Assembly: GCA_963210315.1 (NCBI GenBank)
Contig: OY723253.1
Coordinates: 124,001 to 188,000, forward strand
Source of the DNA: Rhynchopus euleeides
Taxonomy: Eukaryota; Euglenozoa; Diplonemea; Diplonemida; Diplonemidae
Direction of reading: 5' to 3'
Length of the DNA: 64,000 nucleotides
Position numbers and translations under genes: made by a program
Shown: positions 12,063-23,719 of the stretch, piece after piece
How the letters are laid out: each line of letters starts with the position of its first letter
Position numbering within the stretch: position 1 is the first letter of the stretch
Notes under the pieces: model-generated
What the model was told of the DNA's origin: nothing
Databases searched by the model: none
What the model saw: the letters and a program-made list of their open reading frames with translations, nothing else

Positions 12063-13071
12063 TCACATCCCGTTCTCCTGGATCTGGCGCCAGGCTGCAG
12101 CAAAGCACCTCGCAAACAGGGCACGGTCCCGCGCGAACCGGTGCACGATGTAGCGCAGGCGCCTGTCGTGGCGCATCACCAGGTCGATCGGCAGCATCAC
12201 AAACTGGCCGCCAGGCCCGCCACGGTACTGCAGGTCCGTCTCGCCGCTCTCGGCCGTCCACGGGCCCCACCTCCAGTGCGCAAGGTTGACGAAGAACTCG
12301 TTCCCGAACACGTTGTTGTTCCGCGTCCAGTTGCCCTGGTTCCCGCTGATCTCCTTGTGCATCGCCCCCATGTTATGCCCTCACATCAGCGAGACAGCCT
12401 TCCACAAAGCCGCACGGTCCGTGTTCAGCGAGATCCCCAGCTCTGCGAACTTGTCGAGGAAGTACTGCAGCGTGCTGCGGTGCGGGAAGGCGTCGTGCCC
12501 GAAGTGCTTGATGGGCAGGCGGTCGTGTTCCTTCACGCACTTCTCCGCCATCTCCGCCTCGCTGAAGTCGCGCCGCCCGGGGCGGAAGTGCAGCGTCGGG
12601 CTCCCCATGTACTCGAGCGCCACGTTCCCGGCCAGCTGGTACAGGTCTGCGTACGTGATGAAGGGGTGTGCCTTCTTCACCTTCTCCAGCACCATCCCCA
12701 CGATCTCCAGCCCCTTGTTGTCGCGCAGGTCCAGCTCCGGCCCCCCGGGCCGCATGCACCCACCCGTGCTGCCGCCGACAGGCCGCAGCGCAGGGTTGTA
12801 CTGCGCCATCGAGTGCCATGCCATGCGCACCAGCAGGGGCCGCAGCGGCTCCGGGTCCTCCTCAAGCAGCTTCGAGATGGACGCCACCACAGGCATGTAC
12901 TGCGCCGCCGCCCACGGCGCGATCCCCCTGCCCGGGGGCGTCTGCGGGGGGGGGGCTGTCGAACCCGCCAGGCGGGCGCGGCGGCACACCACCCGGGGGC
13001 CCAGGCTGCGCTGTGCACCCCCCTGCCAGCAGCACAATGGCCACTGCTGCACACACCGTACGGAGCGCCAT
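12063..13071 (-). CDS. Secreted/organellar class I haem peroxidase (APX/CcP-like) with in-frame TGA
   Basis: Signal peptide MALRTVCAAVAIVLLAGGCTA starts at 13071. The body is in another frame; either a 46-bp intron (12987-12942, GTGCCG...CCGCAG, phase 0) or a one-base error in the ten-C run at 12946-12955 joins them. Class I peroxidase residues: distal Arg/Trp/His in LLVRMAWHSM, GGSTGG, the proximal helix GHNMGAMHKEISG, NNNVFGNEFF, and proximal Asp in MLPIDL; the C-terminus matches cytochrome c peroxidase ends. An in-frame TGA (12381-12383) falls between KAVSLM and GHNMG, where relatives have Gly or Ala; translation is open on both sides in the same frame. Genuine stop TGA at 12063-12065. Length about 320 aa if TGA is read. 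Orphan acceptor AG at 13097-13098. It could be a polymorphic pseudogene, a sequencing error or recoding. Confidence 0.75.
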
Positions 13072-13551
13072 TGCGTGCGGAGGGTTTGCTGATTTGCTGC
13101 AAACAGAATGCCTGGTGTTGGTGGTGGTGGTGATCTTGTTGCAGCCTGGCCGTGCTTTATGTTACTGCCTTCCTTACAAACCCGCTCCAGACTCTACTCG
13201 TTTGTCCTCTACTATACTGCAAGCGGTCCTGCTTTCCGACGGGCTGGCTAGATGTCCCATTCGCGGATCCCTCCACGTGGCGGTATACCCTGACCCTCAC
13301 ACCCTGCGAGCGTAAACCACTCAGGCGAAGAGCCTTCACCACACACACATACTGAGACGGGGTCCACGCCCCACCGGTGCCGGCAAACGGGATTGCCTGC
13401 CCGAGGGATCGCCACGCGAGAGGTCCACACTTGGAATCAACAGGGAGTACAACTAGAATGTGGTTACAATGGTGGTGGTCCTATCCAAATCATCGCCTCC
13501 AGGATAGTCTGCTGTCCCGTGCGCAGCCACGGGCCATGCCTCTCTGCATCA

Positions 13552-16500
13552 CTATGCAGCGGGATGGAGGGACTCGATCAGCAGGTCTTCCAACCCGGGC
13601 CCCTGTGCGGTGTGGGTGTGTTGGGCCTAGGCAGGCCATCAGGAGACATACCGTGCTTGTGATCTTGAGGCAGTGGTCGTTGCACAGATGCAGGAGCGAG
13701 ATGAAATACATCGCGATAGACACCTGCATGGGGTGTTGTGGAAGGGGGAACCGCACTGCAACTGCAAATTTCTTTTGAACGGTTGCCTTCCCACCCCCTT
13801 CCCAACCCCCAAACCCCAGCAAGAATGATGTGATGGCTTGGCACATCCACTGCACCAGACACACATCTGCAGGTATTCTTTACATACCTCATAAGTGTTC
13901 GCGGCAATGTTCCTGGCGGCAACAAGGTCCTGCATGCTGCTGACCAGGTCGGTGAAGAGGATCCGCTGCACCTTGAACACGCCCTTCCCCTTCAGGTCCG
14001 CCTCGGTGCCGCCGCTGTGATCCACAAGACGCTCCCACATGGTGTCCTTCAGCTTCTTGATGTCCACAACCTTGGCCTTCTTGGCGAACTGGATGTTGAT
14101 CTTTGCCACCTCCTTCGGCTTGGCGATCAGCTCCATGTGAGATGCCAGGTTGAAGGGAATGCCGTTGGCATCCACAGACATCCGAGGGTCGGGCGCATCG
14201 GCAGCAGCCGCAGTCAGAGCTGCAGTCAGATCAGAGTCGTCGTCGTCGCCGAACACAAGAGAGCCGATGTCGTCAGGCAAGACATGCGGCTGAGCATGCG
14301 GCTGCACGACCTCCGCGTTCGGCTCCGGCAGATCGGCAAACGCCTTGAAGGCGGACAGCTCTGGCGTCGGGCTGAACGAACTCTCCGCCAGATCGCTGGC
14401 CTGCTGCGGGGGCGGCAGCGGCAGCGCCGTGTCAGCAAGCAGGGTGGGGTGGAACAGCACATTGCTGTCCTCCTGCGTCTGCTCCCCTGCGGGGGCAGCA
14501 AGCGGGTTCTGCACGCACTCCTGGGTTGGCAGGTCCGCAAAGGCCACCGCACCCCCATCCATGGCGGCAGGCTCGTCACCCGCATCGCTCGCTTCGTCGG
14601 CAACATCAAAGAATGCCGCGTCGCCTGCAGGCGACAGGGCATCGTCATGCTCCTCCACTGGCGCATCAGCCACAGCAGGCAGGTCCTCATACACGTCGAG
14701 GTGGTCGCCAAACCCTGCCGGTGCGTCCTGCTGTGTTCCGGGGGCATTCGGCTGCGACGGGTCGAGCATCTCAGGCACTGCAGGCTTCAGGCGGCGCTTC
14801 TGGATGAGAGTCCACGAAGGCATGCAGTCCAGCTTGAAGAAGTCGTTAGTTGTGACCATGTGGTCCTCCGGCAGCAGGAACTTGTTCTGCTTGTAGTAGT
14901 TGGTGAAGACAGTCGCATCGAAGAAATCCTCCGGAAACACAGGCTCGTCGTCATCCTCCAGCTTGATCCGGTCGTTGTACCGCCGCCTCTCCTTCCCCCT
15001 GGCGAGCAGCAGCGCGTCTGTGCTCTTCGCAGCAGACAGCTTCCGCTTGAAGTACGCATCTGCCTCCTCCCCATCGCCCCCCACAGGCAGCCCCGTCGCA
15101 TGGTCGAACATGCCGAAGTCAATCCCCACATCACGCTTCGACTCCGCCTTCGCCTTCGTCCCTGAAGCCTTCTTCGCAGGGGCCTGCTTGCGTAGTGCCA
15201 TCCACCTCCGCGAGTCGCCAAGCCCCTGCCACCCCTTGCTCTGCATGTTGGCATCCAACCCGCCACGGTGCATCCGCATCACCTCCTCTTGCCCCGTCTC
15301 CGTCAGGGCCAGAGCATCGCTCACCGTATACTCAGGCTTGGGCTTCCCAGGCGCCACTTGGGGTGACGCCTTTGGCGACTGCTTCGGGCTGCCCTCCCCA
15401 TCGGAATGCGCATCTGGTGCATAGTCGTCAACATCGGGCCCATCGTCATCATCACCATCACGCATGGCAGCATCGAGGGGAACATTCCGCATATGCTCCT
15501 GCAGCAGTCGGGCATCCGTCTCCTCAATCATCTGCAGCCTGCGCTCCACCTCCAGGTCCGCGGCAGCATCGGCGAGCGGCACGACCTCCGCCTCCTCCTG
15601 CGGGCCCTCAGGATGCACCTCCATCATGTCTGTGTCCACCACGTCTGGCAGGTCCTCCAGCCTGGGGTGGTCCTCTGGGGCCGGCAGGCCCCAGGTGGCG
15701 GAGGGGGCGCCCTCCCGCTGGCCTGCCGCGGCCTCCGGCACCTCTTGCGGCGGGGCCTGGAGGCTCTGCTGGATGGAGGGGAGGATGACGTCGTCCTCAG
15801 GGTCCGCAGCAGTGTCGGCGGCGGAGTCAGCGGGCGGCGGTGCGTCCGGCACCTGGGGGAGGGAGAAGAGGGTGGGCTCTGCGAGGCTGAGGTCGCCCAT
15901 GGCTGCCATGTCGACGTCGAGGTCGTCGTGGGGGGCGTCTGCAGGGAGCAGGGGGGCCTGGTTGGCGTCCTGGTGGTCGTGCCCCTGGAAGGTGTCTGGG
16001 GTGGAGGAGTCGATCTGGATGTTGACGTGGTTGCCGATGGGGCAGTTGAGCACCAGCAGCCCGGTGGCGCCGCCCTGGTCGAAGCGGGAGGAGGTCTGTG
16101 CGAAGAGGGGGTCCACCTCGGCCTGGCGCTCGTGGCTCTTGATGTTGATGTCGGCGGGGGCGGCGATGGATGCGACGTTGTGCTTTCGCCGTCTTGCCCG
16201 CTTTGCGGCGCCCGGCTGCGCCGCGTCGGGGTCGTCGGCATCGGCAGCGGCTTCGCCGTCCTCTGCGTGCCGCTTCTTGCCGGAGGCCTTCTCCTTTTCA
16301 TCCGTGCCGCCGCGTGTGATGGCGGTCTGCACCTTGCTGCTCTCCAGCAGGAGTGCGTCCACCTTGTAGGAGAATACCTTCGCGGCGCTCTCGATTGTGA
16401 CGCCCGACGTGTGGAAGTCGCCTGCCTGCCCCAGGCTGCGGGCAAGGACAGGCAGCGACTCGAACTGCGTCACATTCCACGCGTTTTTGATGTTGATCTT

Positions 16501-16981
16501 GTTCTCCGACGCCTTCTGGAGAACGGCAGCCCACCTGCTCTTGATGTCGGCGATGTGCAGCACCACAGGCGGGGCAGGGGTGCCCGCACCCGATGTGGCT
16601 GGGGTGGACTTGGCCCCGGCCTTGCGGTCCCCCGTCATGGGTGTCTTCGGGGGTGCGACGGCGGGGAGCGCAGCATTGGCGCCGTACATCTCCTGCCTGC
16701 GCTTGGCCTCCTGCTCCTCGCGCTTCTGCTGCTGCTCATGGTCCTCCTCGTTGGAGCCAGCAGAGGCCGACGACGTCGTGCTCTTGCGTGGGGCCCGCGC
16801 ACGCCGACCTGCGACACTCCGCCGCGGCGGGGGTGGGTCCTGTGTGGGGTGGTGGTGTGCCGCAGTCGAGGATGCATCGGAGTCGAGCAGCTGAAGCTGA
16901 GCACGATACACCCAGACACACAGCACACGGCTGGCACCGCACACATTGGGTCACGTGATGCACCGTCGAGCTGCATACCAT
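13552..16981 (-). CDS. Condensin complex subunit 2 (CAP-H/Barren/Brn1 kleisin)
   Basis: Four exons: 16981-16979 (the ATG alone), 16839-13888, 13723-13652 and 13602-13552; all introns begin GTATG and end in CAG. Coding length 3078 nt, 1025 aa, TAG stop. Spliced N-terminus reads MDPPPPRRSVAGRR. Barren-family blocks: NKINIKNAWNVTQFESLP (SMC-neck-binding region), IESAAKVFSYKVDALL, MIEETDARLLQ, FPEDFFDATVFTNYYKQNKF with SWTLIQKRRLKP, then KEVAKINIQFAKKAKVVDIK and KLKDTMWERL, and the winged-helix C-terminus (SIAMYFISLLHLCNDHCLKI, ending LEDLLIESLHPAA). CAP-H is the kleisin that bridges the SMC2/SMC4 heads in condensin I and acts in mitotic chromosome compaction. Several Asp/Glu/Pro-rich disordered linkers enlarge it beyond the usual ~750 aa. 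Orphan acceptor AG at 17128-17129. Confidence 0.92.
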
Positions 16982-17129
16982 TGCGCCTTGCGGGGTCAGA
17001 GGGCTGCCCTGAGGCTCTGCTGCTCGTGTCTGCGCTCCAAAGCGCACTCGCACCGGTGTAAGGGGCAGAGGAGGAGGGTGCCGCCTGTGTTGGGTCGCCT
17101 GGCTGCACCTGAGCCAGCCCGGGACTCCT

Positions 17130-20100
17130 GCCGCGGTGGTGGGTGGTGGTGTGCAGGATCGCATGGGCACCCGTGCGGCACAAGGGAACGCAGACAAGAG
17201 GGAGGGGCGGGGCTTCTGTGGGGTGGGGGCTTCTGCACATGCCAGGGTTGTTACTTATGTCACTCCGGCAAACCAGGTTTGGTTTGGATAGCTGCCCCTC
17301 CCACCCCCTGCCTTCGGCAACGGCGGGCGTGGCACCCCCCCGACCGCAGCGCGGTTCTGAACAGGCCGAATATGTTGGCTACGCATTTGGACCCAATTGC
17401 CACACGGGCACCGTGTGCCGTGCTGGCGGATGCCCTAAATCGTACAACCTTCTTCACACCTGTTCAAGAATCTGTGCGCGCGAGCACACAGCGAGGGCAC
17501 GGCACGTTGCCTCCCCACTCACCACAGATACTGTTGCACGGAGATAGGACCTATTAGGATGAGGTTTTCAAATGACAGATCACGCGGCCCATGCCGCCAC
17601 CCGCCTGTTGCAGTTGACGAAGAGAAGCCAAAACAGGCATTCGCTGATCGCACGATACTGCACACACCAGTAGGGGCTTTCGCTCTGCAGCACATCACAG
17701 ATCAAGTGAGTCTCCTCACTCTGTCGGTGTCGTGCTGGCACGACACACGGTTACACGGTTTTGAAGCTGGGCGACAGCCCACTGGGGTTGTGCCGTGCAG
17801 TGCAACGGCTTTGCGGCGGGGGCGAACCGAACGGACAAAGGCGCAATTCTCTCGAAAAGAAAATAAGACGGGTTTGCGAGAAGAAGAAAAAAAGAGAAAA
17901 ATATGTCCATGTACACGCACGGCGCGGGTTAAACAACGACGGGTATATTATCACACAAGGCTAGATGTATCAGGCAAGAGGTGTTCGTTTTGAGGGGTTT
18001 CCCACGGCGAACTGAAACGTGAGGGAGGCAGCAACCGAAGAACTGAGGGAGAGGGGGTGCGGAGAGGGGGTGCCTGTTGCACCGGGAAGCCCGTCGCTGT
18101 CCCCCGCTCATATTCTCTCAAACCTAACTAGGGCGCACGGCGGTCACGCCGGATTTCCCCCCCCCCCCCCAGGGTATTTCCAAAAATTAGACACACCCCC
18201 TCCAACTTTCACTCCACCATGCTCTGCTGTTGGTCTGGGGTGTTCTGTCCTGATTTGGCCTGAGGGATTTTCGCGTCGAGTTGCGGCGGGGCGTTTTGTC
18301 CGGAAACCAGGCGGGATTGCCCAAATCAGGCTGCCTGCCAAACCGTGGCAAGTTGCCCTCTTCCTCACTTTCTGATCTTGAGCTCTAACTGAGGCCCTGG
18401 CTATTGCCCTTCACTTTCAGCCTTTCTGCGCAGGTTCTTGACAGTCTTAGTCTTGTCATTGCCACAGATGAACGCGAGGGAACTCTGTTTCCCCCGCTAC
18501 TGTCCCTCTACCCGGTAGTTGCCGCGTGAATTCACGTGGTGTGGCAGCTTCATGATCATGGTCGACGCAGAGACCTCAAACTACTCTCTGCAGTTTAGGT
18601 GGCCGAAACTTCTTTGGGCAGTTTCTAATTGCGATGCAATTATTTTGGAGGGATCTCTGAGTAGCTCCACGGCGACCACTCAAGCGGGTCTTTAACGGGG
18701 GTAGCAGGCAAACACCTTTGCGAGACATATCGCACGAACCTCACCACCTGCCCTCATAGCGTTTGAAGAACACCATCCTACCTTCTCTCGGGATTCTCTC
18801 GGGGGTGCAACTAGTGTTCACACGACATCTACAGTCAGACGGGTATTCGCGCAGTGTTTCACTGTTCACTCTTGATTGCCATCACTAGGAACTCAGCTGT
18901 GCCTTGCCCGAGACAAGCATTTTGTTGTCAACGCGCACAATGAGAAGAACCGCGCAGAGTGCGTGGGTATCACTTCGTTCCCAGAGGGTGGGGCGGAGGG
19001 GCGGGAGGGGGTCGAGTGGTTGCGGCAGCGGTGTCAGAGAACCTTCGAACTCTGAAGGAATAATTGTTGAAACGGAAGCTTCTATTGGTGCGTGTGGGGG
19101 AAAGTAGAGAACGGCAAAGGTGGGGTGGGTGGCAAGGAAGGTGCAGAGCAGGGGGGAGGACGAAGCAGAGGAGGGACCACACGGCCGAGGCGCCTGCCTG
19201 CGTGCGACTTGCCTGAAGGGAAGACTGGGAGGGGTGGGTGGGTTGTCGGGAGAGGCCTTGCTAAACCAATGACCAGATCTGCTTGTGGGTGAGTGTGTGT
19301 TGCCCCTCTCCGGGGGAGGGGAGGGGGTGCGGTGAGGTGGTGGGGTGGGGAACAGCAACAAAAGGCAGGTTGGAGCTTGCTCAGAAAAATGTGCTGCCCT
19401 CGCAGCTCGTCGTTCGGCTGTGATACGTTCTACACACATAGAAGGGGCGTGAATGAAGAGAATCCAAAGCACACCATCTGGTGGCCTTTGATCGCGGGAG
19501 CAAAAAACATAAGAAGTTTTCCAAGGAGTTGGGCGTCCTTCACTCTAGTTGTCAACAGTTGCTAGTGCTGCACCCATGTTGTTAGGGCGGTCACCTTTCT
19601 GCAGTTCTGAGCGGAGACTCCATACATTGTGTTTGCGCACGCATGGCTTGTGCGGGATAAGAGATAAAAGAGGGCAATCAGAGCGTACTCCGAGGTACTC
19701 TCGACGTCTGAACAAAGAACCCATTTTCGATGATGTTGCTGCCCTTGTGCCCCTCCTTGAGACACTATCCAACAGCTCCATTGCATTGATGACTTTGCAC
19801 TCTACACATTGATGGGGTGGGTGGGGGTGAAATATCCCAGGGGTGGCAATGGTATAGCACGTACCTATCTATCTGTGTCTCACCCTTCACGCCTATATCT
19901 CTGTGTATCTGCCTTGTGTGACCTGCGTACGTTCGCCCTCTCAGGGTGGTTCGGCCCTTTTGCATACACTGTGTTGTGCGTCACTTTGAAACCGTGTTTG
20001 TGACACACACATATATCTTCTTTCTCACTTCTGCATCCCCCCTCCCCCTCCAGATGCGCAATGTCACAGGCATGGCACGCCCCAGCTCTGGGAGAAGAAG

Positions 20101-22704
20101 GTCGTCCTTCCACCCTCGCTCTGCTCCACAGCACCACCACCTTGAGGTTGGCAGCCTCCATCAGCCGCTCCGCTCCTTCCCCTTGGGTCCACGAGGCACT
20201 CTTGGTGGCGAGTGCTGGTACCTTACCTCACCAGCCTGAGATGCCGCCACCCCCGAACCGCATCCTGCCGTCAGAATCTGAGATCCGTCAAGTCGAAGTC
20301 CGTTGCCCTCATCGGAATCCCGTCTTCCCCCCTGATCTTCTCCTTGAGCTTCGCGGCGGTGAAAGTCGGCCGCCACCCGACGCTGCTCTTGCCTGTGGAC
20401 TGCCGCAGTCGTAACTAGAGACATGCTCCTCCTCTTCCTCTTCCTCCTCCAACCCCTCCCGACCCGCGCCTCGTCTGAGGTCGCTAGCTGCCCTGCTTTC
20501 CTCATCCTGATGTCTCAAGATGACGCTGATGACCAAGGGTGTCTGATGGCTGCGACCCGGGCGGTGCGGGGGTGACACCCGCTTTTGCCACACGGAACAC
20601 ACCCGCTAAAAAAAATTGATTTGTTGTTGGAGTGGTGCAGTCGGACAGCTCAACAGAGAGCTGCCCAGCTGCACTGCTTTGAGTTCAGAGTTGAGGCTGT
20701 GCGCCTCCCGCCTGCCTTTGGTAAGACCAGGCGCCGTGGTGAGAGAAGAAGGGGGAAGGGGGAAACCCTTTCTTCGGGCAGTTCTGTTTGCATTCCTGCA
20801 TGAATGGATGAACGTAATGAGAGAGAGAGAGGGGGTGGAGGGGTTTTGTAGCGAGGGGTGGGGGGGGGGGTCTGCGTTCAGTTCCGCACCCAATTTTTCT
20901 CCCGCGTCGAAGGCGGGATGGCATGTTCGTTCCTTTTGCAAAAGAAGTATTCCAAAACGTGCACCTTTCTCTGGAGGAGGGCCCACGGGATGTGAGTGGG
21001 TTCGTTCGTTGCATCGTTCGGAGGGGTGGCGTTGCAGGTGCCACAGCGCCCGCACCACTGACGGGGTCAAAAAGTGCAAGGAGGGGACGGGGTGTTGGAC
21101 ACGAAATCTTCGTAAAATGCGAGGCATCACATATGATGTTGGCCGGAGTAGGAAGAAACGGGAGGAGGGGGTCTTCACCGTGGTGCCGAAAACGGCGTGT
21201 TTTGGTGCATAACAATCCGATTGTCAGTGCAAGAAGGGGCCGGCGTACGTGTTCAACCGGGGTGATAAATCTGCTGAAGGAAGGTGAATATACTGAGCAA
21301 TGATAGCAGAGAAATACACCCACATTGCTGCCACAGCTCCTTTTTAGGCCGAACACAGTTCTCGCCCGGGTGGGTGCTTTTGTGTGTGAGTTCTCATTGA
21401 TGCATTGGCGCTTTTATGGCCTGCTGCTTGAGTGCCACGACAGAGCTGGGCACACAGAAAAGAGACGGGGCGCTGAATATTGGCCGGAAACTGCAGATAG
21501 CGAAGATTCCCCCAGGGAAAATGGAACGGTATTGCCTGCAGAAAGGCCTTCCCTTGCTGAGGGGGTTGAACCGGGTGTGTGTCCGAATATGGAATAGCGC
21601 GGGGTCGGAGCGAGTTTCGAGGGAGAAAAAATGAGACGGGAGAGTTCACGAATCTAAATTAGAAAACGGAAATAATGGTGGAAGAAAAGCAAGGGGGGGG
21701 AGAAGTCTGGTATACCCAGTGGATCACAGAAGCGAAGCGGGAAACGGTGGGCGTTAGGGGTGTTCCTTTGATCCAAGTGGCCCCCGGATTCCTGAGCCCA
21801 AGAAGTGTTGTCAAAGGCTCTGCATGCAAGATTTGGGCACCTCCCCACACAGAACAGAGGCTACCGAACAACCACAAACACCCGCTCTCAGCAAAGGTGG
21901 ATATTTCACACTGGCTGTCTGCACTGTCTTCAGAGCGGTGTCGAGCGGTGCATTCGGACCCAGAACTGAACGCTGCCAATTGAAACGACTTGATTGTGGA
22001 AAATTGTGGAAGTATGGGCACACGTGTCGAAGAGAAAGAGCTTCTTCCCTGACGAGACAGGAAGAAGACGGGAACAGCAACAGGGCGTCCGGCCCGCAGG
22101 TGGCCCCACCCGCGTCTGGCAACTGCAAAAAAGACTTGTTGCAAACCAGTATCCAGATGCACTTCCCCTCGGCCCCACGGGGAGACACAGCTATCATGCA
22201 GAGATGCATTACGGATGGCACAGTTTGGTATTGTTTACACACAGCGGTGCATCGCCAGTAGATGACACACCACCACCACCACCACCCTTGTTGAATCTCA
22301 GAGCGCAGTATAGATGTAACACTGCCTGGTAGAGCGGAGAAGGAGGGGTGCCAGTGTGGGTGCCGAGAGAGGTAAGCTAAGCGTGACGGTAAATCAGAAT
22401 AATGTGTCGCTGTCAAAACGTCCCTCCCCCCCCACTTGGCTATGGTTCTGTTCGGGGCGGAGTTCGACTGCGGGGACAACGGCACGAAGTTGGGGAAATA
22501 AGCTAGGGCTGAAGCCCTTTTATGGCAAAGCGAGAGCCCCACCACCGCCAACCCCACCCACCCTCACACAGCACCCCGCCCTCCCCACAACCCCCACCAC
22601 ACCACGGGCCTGATTGCCCGATTCGCGGGGACGATCCCGACTCGATGGGAAACCACAGCAAACACCCCCCCCCCTCTCCCCCACACACACACCCCCCCCT
22701 TTGC
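17130..22704. other. Long non-coding stretch
   Basis: About 5.6 kb without a recognisable intact gene. Base composition is more AT-rich than the gene cluster in parts (18.4-18.9 kb, 21-22.3 kb) and contains C/G homopolymers (e.g. 18157-18170). ORFs on both strands are short and low in coding character. One possible decayed ubiquitin-like remnant is listed separately. Confidence 0.45.
20238..20415 (-). pseudogene. Possible decayed ubiquitin-like fold remnant
   Basis: One minus-strand frame reads LRLRQSTGKSSVGWRPTF followed by TAAKLKEKIRGEDGIPMR. The spacing of TGK, a hydrophobic-Lys-x-Lys-Ile helix and (E/D)GIP resembles ubiquitin strands 1-2 and helix 1 (KTLTGK ... VKAKIQDKEGIP) with one gap. 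An in-frame stop follows about 14 residues later and no start is apparent. This is a short visual match only; chance is a real alternative. Confidence 0.2.
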
Positions 22705-23607
22705 CTAGGCTGTCACACCCGTCGGCAAGGCACCCCTGCCCCTGCCCCTGCCCCTCCCTCGGCCTGCAGGGGCTCGCCCCGGCACCGGGGCCGCAGCAGC
22801 AGCAGCAGAGGGCGTGCTGATGCCTGCAACACCACCACCACCACCCGCCTCCGCGGCAGGCCCAGGCGGCGGACCGGGCACAACAAGGGCAGAGAGGGTT
22901 AACGTTGCAGGGGGGCGGTGCACCACGCGGTGCTGCCGCGTGGGGAAGGACCACTGCACCCCTTGGGCGATATGCCCCCGCATCATGGCATTGAAGCCGT
23001 GCCCGTCGCGGAGGTCCACAGCGCTTCCACCGCCGCCACCGCCACCGCCACACCTCCTCCCGTCCCTCCTGGCGGGATGCCAGAAAAGCCTCATGTGGCT
23101 AGGCGCACCACTCGTGTGTGGCCTGCCCGATTCAGCTTCCCCATCGATGTAATCTGCGATAATGGGCACAGCCGCGAAGGGGGGAGCTCCAGGCGTGGCG
23201 AAGGGTGTCGCGGGGGTGGCGGCTGTGGCGGTGTCAACCCCGGCGAGGGCGCCCAGCACCTCCGCCAGGCTTTCGTAGATGTCGACTCGGAGGCGGACGC
23301 GCCGGATCTCGGGAGGGGGCGCTGCGGCGGTGGCAATCGCGTCTGCCAGCGGGGAGTGCCAGGCGTGTCGGAGGCAGGCCTCGCAGTGACCCCCCAGGCC
23401 ATCCCGGGAGGGGGGGGAGGAGGAAGGGCGCGGCAGCGGCAGCGGCGCCTGCGCCTGCGGAGAGCAGCTGGAGGAGGAGGAGTGCCGGTGCGGCTCAGCC
23501 CCAGCCTCGGCGGCAGGCCCATCCAGCAGCACGGCGTCGCCCGGCGTGTCGCGATGTCGGCACCTCTCGGGCAGCCTGTGGATGCGCAGCTTGATGCTGA
23601 CCTCCAT
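22705..23607 (-). CDS. Hypothetical protein, low-complexity, unrecognised
   Basis: An open frame of about 300 codons begins at MEVSIKLRIHRLPERC (ATG at 23607), with a long pyrimidine tract (23608-23670 on the minus strand) just above the start, as at other genes here. It contains two non-repetitive stretches, EIRRVRLRVDIYESLAEVLG and AVPIIADYIDGEAESG, between Ala/Pro/Gly/Ser-rich regions, and ends in an Arg-Gly repeat tail (GRGRGRGRGRG). No domain is recognised. The frame lies on the same strand as all real genes. It could still be a chance ORF in GC-rich DNA. Confidence 0.4.
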   Translation of the reverse strand: MEVSIKLRIHRLPERCRHRDTPGDAVLLDGPAAEAGAEPHRHSSSSSCSPQAQAPLPLPRPSSSPPSRDGLGGHCEACLRHAWHSPLADAIATAAAPPPEIRRVRLRVDIYESLAEVLGALAGVDTATAATPATPFATPGAPPFAAVPIIADYIDGEAESGRPHTSGAPSHMRLFWHPARRDGRRCGGGGGGGGSAVDLRDGHGFNAMMRGHIAQGVQWSFPTRQHRVVHRPPATLTLSALVVPGPPPGPAAEAGGGGGVAGISTPSAAAAAAPVPGRAPAGRGRGRGRGRGALPTGVTA

Positions 23608-23719
23608 CAGGGCCGGGGCGGGGTGGGGGTGGTGGGGGAGGTGGGGGGAAGGGGAGAAGAATAAAAAGGGTGGGGGTGGGGGCGGGGGAGTGTGTGAGCC
23701 GTCGGAGCACACGAGCCAG

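Noticed and set aside
15406-17061. 551-codon plus-strand ORF
   Set aside because: Antisense shadow of the CAP-H gene; the minus strand carries clear Barren-family blocks and matching splice sites.
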